A DNA stretch of 6,537 bases, taken from an uncultured Arthrobacter sp. (GTDB lineage: Bacteria > Actinomycetota > Actinomycetes > Actinomycetales > Micrococcaceae). The notes under the pieces are model-generated. The model searched no databases, was not told where the DNA came from, and saw only the letters and a list, made by a program, of their open reading frames with translations. Shown here piece by piece: positions 5,309 to 6,537 of this stretch (the first letter of the stretch is position 1; every line of letters begins with the position of its first letter). The position numbers and the translations under genes were made by a program. The DNA is taken from positions 1 to 6,537 of the forward strand of contig CALMVY010000016.1 in the NCBI GenBank assembly GCA_937873245.1, read 5' to 3'.

Positions 5309-5373
5309 GACGGGCCTTTCATCGGGTCAATCACCAATGTCTTCGGCGGCACGGTGAACTGTCCGCCGCTGAA

Positions 5374-5381
5374 AGTATAGG
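5374..5381. promoter_or_regulatory. Overlapping divergent -10-like hexamers between gcvH and the glycosylase gene
   Basis: In the 145-base divergent spacer, TATACT on the minus strand (complement of 5374-5379) is a good -10 for gcvH and gives a leader of about 60 bases. TATAGG on the plus strand (5376-5381) overlaps it and could serve the glycosylase, with a -35-like GTGAAC at 5354-5359 sixteen bases before it. Neither -35 is strong. If both work, the two promoters compete for polymerase. Confidence 0.35.
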
Positions 5382-5398
5382 CATATCCGGTCCTGCCC

Positions 5399-5453
5399 CG
5401 GGAGGATTCTGCCATGATGAAGCGATGACTGAACAAGCCGAAATCCGCTAGCA
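5399..5453 (+). promoter_or_regulatory. Leader with coupled mini-ORFs ahead of the glycosylase gene
   Basis: GGGAGG near 5400-5405 precedes ATG 5414, which opens a four-codon frame (MMKR) ending in TGA 5426-5428. That stop overlaps ATG 5425, which opens an eight-codon frame (MTEQAEIR) ending in TAG 5449-5451, two bases before the glycosylase ATG 5454. The glycosylase ATG has no ribosome binding site of its own, so reinitiation through this chain is possible. All reading frames are visible; use in the cell is inference. Confidence 0.3.
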
Positions 5454-6323
5454 ATGCCCGAGCTTCCGGAGGTTGCTGCCCTGACGGACTATCTGGACGA
5501 GCACCTGCTCGGCGCGGTGGTCACCAAGATCCAGATCGTCTCCTTCGCGGTGCTCAAAACGGCCGATCCGCCCTTCTCCGCGCTGGAGGGCCGGACGGTG
5601 ACCGGCGTGCGCCGCTTCGGCAAGTTCATCAGCCTGGAAGCCGACGGGTTGTATTTTGTCTTCCACCTGGCGCGGGCCGGCTGGGTCCGTTTCACCGACG
5701 CGCCCACCGGGGCCCCGCTGAAAATGGGCAAGGGGTACCTCGCGGCGCGGCTGTCCTTTTCCGGCGGCTCCGGCCCGCTCGGCCTCGACCTGACCGAGGC
5801 CGGCACAAAGAAGAGCCTGGCGGTATACGTGGTCCGGGACCCCGCAGACGTCCCCGGGGTCGCGGCGCTGGGGCCTGATCCGTTCAGTCCCGGGTTCGAC
5901 GCCGATACGCTGGCCGGGATTCTCGGTGCCAGTTCCCAGCAAATCAAGGGTGTCCTGAGGAGCCAGAGCGTGATCGCCGGGATCGGAAACGCCTACAGCG
6001 ACGAGATCCTGCACGCGGCCCGGTTGTCGCCCTTTGCCATCGCCAAGTCCCTGGACCGGGATGCGGTGCAGCGGCTCTATAACGCCATCCACGACATCCT
6101 GGGGACTGCGCTGGAGGAAGCCCGCGGGAAACCGCCCGGCGAACTGAAGGACACGAAGCGCAGCCACATGCGGGTCCACGGCCGCGCCGGCGAAGCGTGC
6201 CCGGTCTGCGGTGACACGGTGCGCGAGGTCTCGTTCGCCGATACGGCCCTGCAGTACTGTCCGGGCTGCCAGACCCAGGGAAAGATCCTGGCCGACCGCC
6301 GGACATCGCGCTTCCTGAAGTAG
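5454..6323 (+). CDS. Fpg/Nei-family DNA glycosylase, atypical actinobacterial subfamily
   Basis: 289-residue base-excision repair glycosylase of the Fpg/Nei fold. The N-terminus MPELPEVAAL gives the catalytic proline after Met removal and E3. K57 in RRFGKF matches the conserved lysine, GIGNAYSDEIL (176-186) is the helix-two-turns-helix signature, and a zinc finger has C249, C252, C269 and C272. The start is fixed by the need for proline at position 2. Several lesion-recognition residues of classical Fpg are absent: the zinc-finger arginine position is T264, the intercalating methionine is R74, and the Arg-Phe pair region reads EAGTKKSL. The finger is followed by an extra tail ending RRTSRFLK. 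Similar proteins occur widely in Actinobacteria as I recall, but substrates are not known to me. It is likely active as a glycosylase or AP lyase on a different lesion spectrum than 8-oxoguanine. It is divergent from gcvH and unrelated to the block functionally. Confidence 0.9.
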   Translation: MPELPEVAALTDYLDEHLLGAVVTKIQIVSFAVLKTADPPFSALEGRTVTGVRRFGKFISLEADGLYFVFHLARAGWVRFTDAPTGAPLKMGKGYLAARLSFSGGSGPLGLDLTEAGTKKSLAVYVVRDPADVPGVAALGPDPFSPGFDADTLAGILGASSQQIKGVLRSQSVIAGIGNAYSDEILHAARLSPFAIAKSLDRDAVQRLYNAIHDILGTALEEARGKPPGELKDTKRSHMRVHGRAGEACPVCGDTVREVSFADTALQYCPGCQTQGKILADRRTSRFLK

Positions 6324-6339
6324 CAGCTTCCTGAAATAG
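6310..6339 (+). repeat. Short tandem duplication at the glycosylase stop codon
   Basis: GCTTCCTGAAGTAG (6310-6323), the last codons and stop of the glycosylase, recurs as GCTTCCTGAAATAG (6326-6339), 13 of 14 bases identical with a 16-base period. The second copy is out of phase, so it adds no backup stop in the same frame. Confidence 0.7.
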
Positions 6340-6372
6340 TGGGTTATAGGACAAAACGTGTGGATGGATTGT

Positions 6373-6449
6373 GCCTGGTTCCCTGTGGCCGCACGGAAAA
6401 TCCGGGGTAGCCAGGCTTCCTGTCACTCGGGTGAACGCCCTGTGGGGCG
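6373..6449. other. Convergent intergenic gap with weak hairpins
   Basis: The 150 bases between the glycosylase stop and the next minus-strand stop (6324-6473) hold no gene. GCCTGG (6373-6378) pairs with CCAGGC (6411-6416) across 32 bases. CGCCC (6436-6440) pairs with GGGCG (6445-6449) around a TGTG loop. Neither is followed by a U-tract, so termination here is only a guess. Confidence 0.2.
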
Positions 6450-6473
6450 CGGGATCGGGCGCTCCGGACACCC

Positions 6474-6537
6474 CTATTCGCCGTCCGGGGCGGCTTTGGC
6501 CACGGTTCCGGCCCCTGGGTCCGGTGTCGTCGGCGTG
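6474..6537 (-). CDS. Possible C-terminal tail of a minus-strand gene, cut by the window edge
   Basis: On the minus strand an open frame enters from the right edge and ends at TAG (complement of 6474-6476). The 20 visible residues, TPTTPDPGAGTVAKAAPDGE, are a proline/alanine-rich, low-complexity tail such as often ends actinobacterial proteins. In M. tuberculosis the gene before gcvH encodes a DUF881 protein, so a DUF881 member here would fit synteny. The visible part is far too short to show family membership. Confidence 0.35.
   Translation of the reverse strand, partial: TPTTPDPGAGTVAKAAPDGE

Noticed and set aside
5309..5453. Glycine riboswitch ahead of gcvH
   Set aside because: The spacer is only 145 bases and I see no tandem aptamer core; the promoter-like -10 leaves a leader of about 60 bases, too short for one.
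5448..6179. Minus-strand 243-codon frame opposite the glycosylase
   Set aside because: Shadow of a gene with catalytic residues and a zinc finger on the plus strand.

Overview
The window reads as chromosomal DNA of a high-GC actinobacterium. An Arthrobacter-like member of the Micrococcaceae is most likely. The evidence is the base composition, the preference for C- or G-ending codons, GTG starts, and the gene block gcvH - garA - ftsR - DUF151 nuclease - second MerR regulator. That block is the one known from Mycobacterium tuberculosis as Rv1826-Rv1830. The genus is inferred from remembered protein sequences and was not searched.

Layout, left to right. At 1-863 (minus) lies the first 287 codons of a pyruvate carboxylase (pyc), cut by the window edge. 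A 333-base divergent spacer holds a CRP-like site and separates it from a plus-strand ParA-type ATPase without a ParB partner (about 1197-2048). The ParA gene converges on a minus-strand block, and the gap between them holds a striking long hairpin (23-bp perfect arms). The minus-strand block, in transcription order, is gcvH (5308-4922), garA (4769-4293), ftsR (4275-3553), a DUF151 bifunctional-nuclease-family gene (3553-3050) and a ResR-type MerR regulator (2777-2181) with its own promoter. Divergent from gcvH is an Fpg/Nei-family DNA glycosylase of an atypical subfamily (5454-6323). At the right edge, the tail of another minus-strand gene probably ends at 6474.

How the genes fit together. 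GarA is the FHA phospho-switch that controls the 2-oxoglutarate and glutamate node. GcvH carries the lipoyl arm of the glycine cleavage system. Pyc feeds oxaloacetate into the TCA cycle. FtsR and ResR are MerR-family regulators tied to division and growth in related genera. The block therefore joins central carbon and nitrogen metabolism to growth control, as in other Actinobacteria. I see no phage, transposase, CRISPR, tRNA or rRNA.

No wholly new system is evident. The points most worth following are the long palindrome, a possible mosaic at the left end of pyc, hairpins and palindromes upstream of garA and resR, the missing Fpg signature residues in the glycosylase, and the chain of tiny ORFs in front of it.
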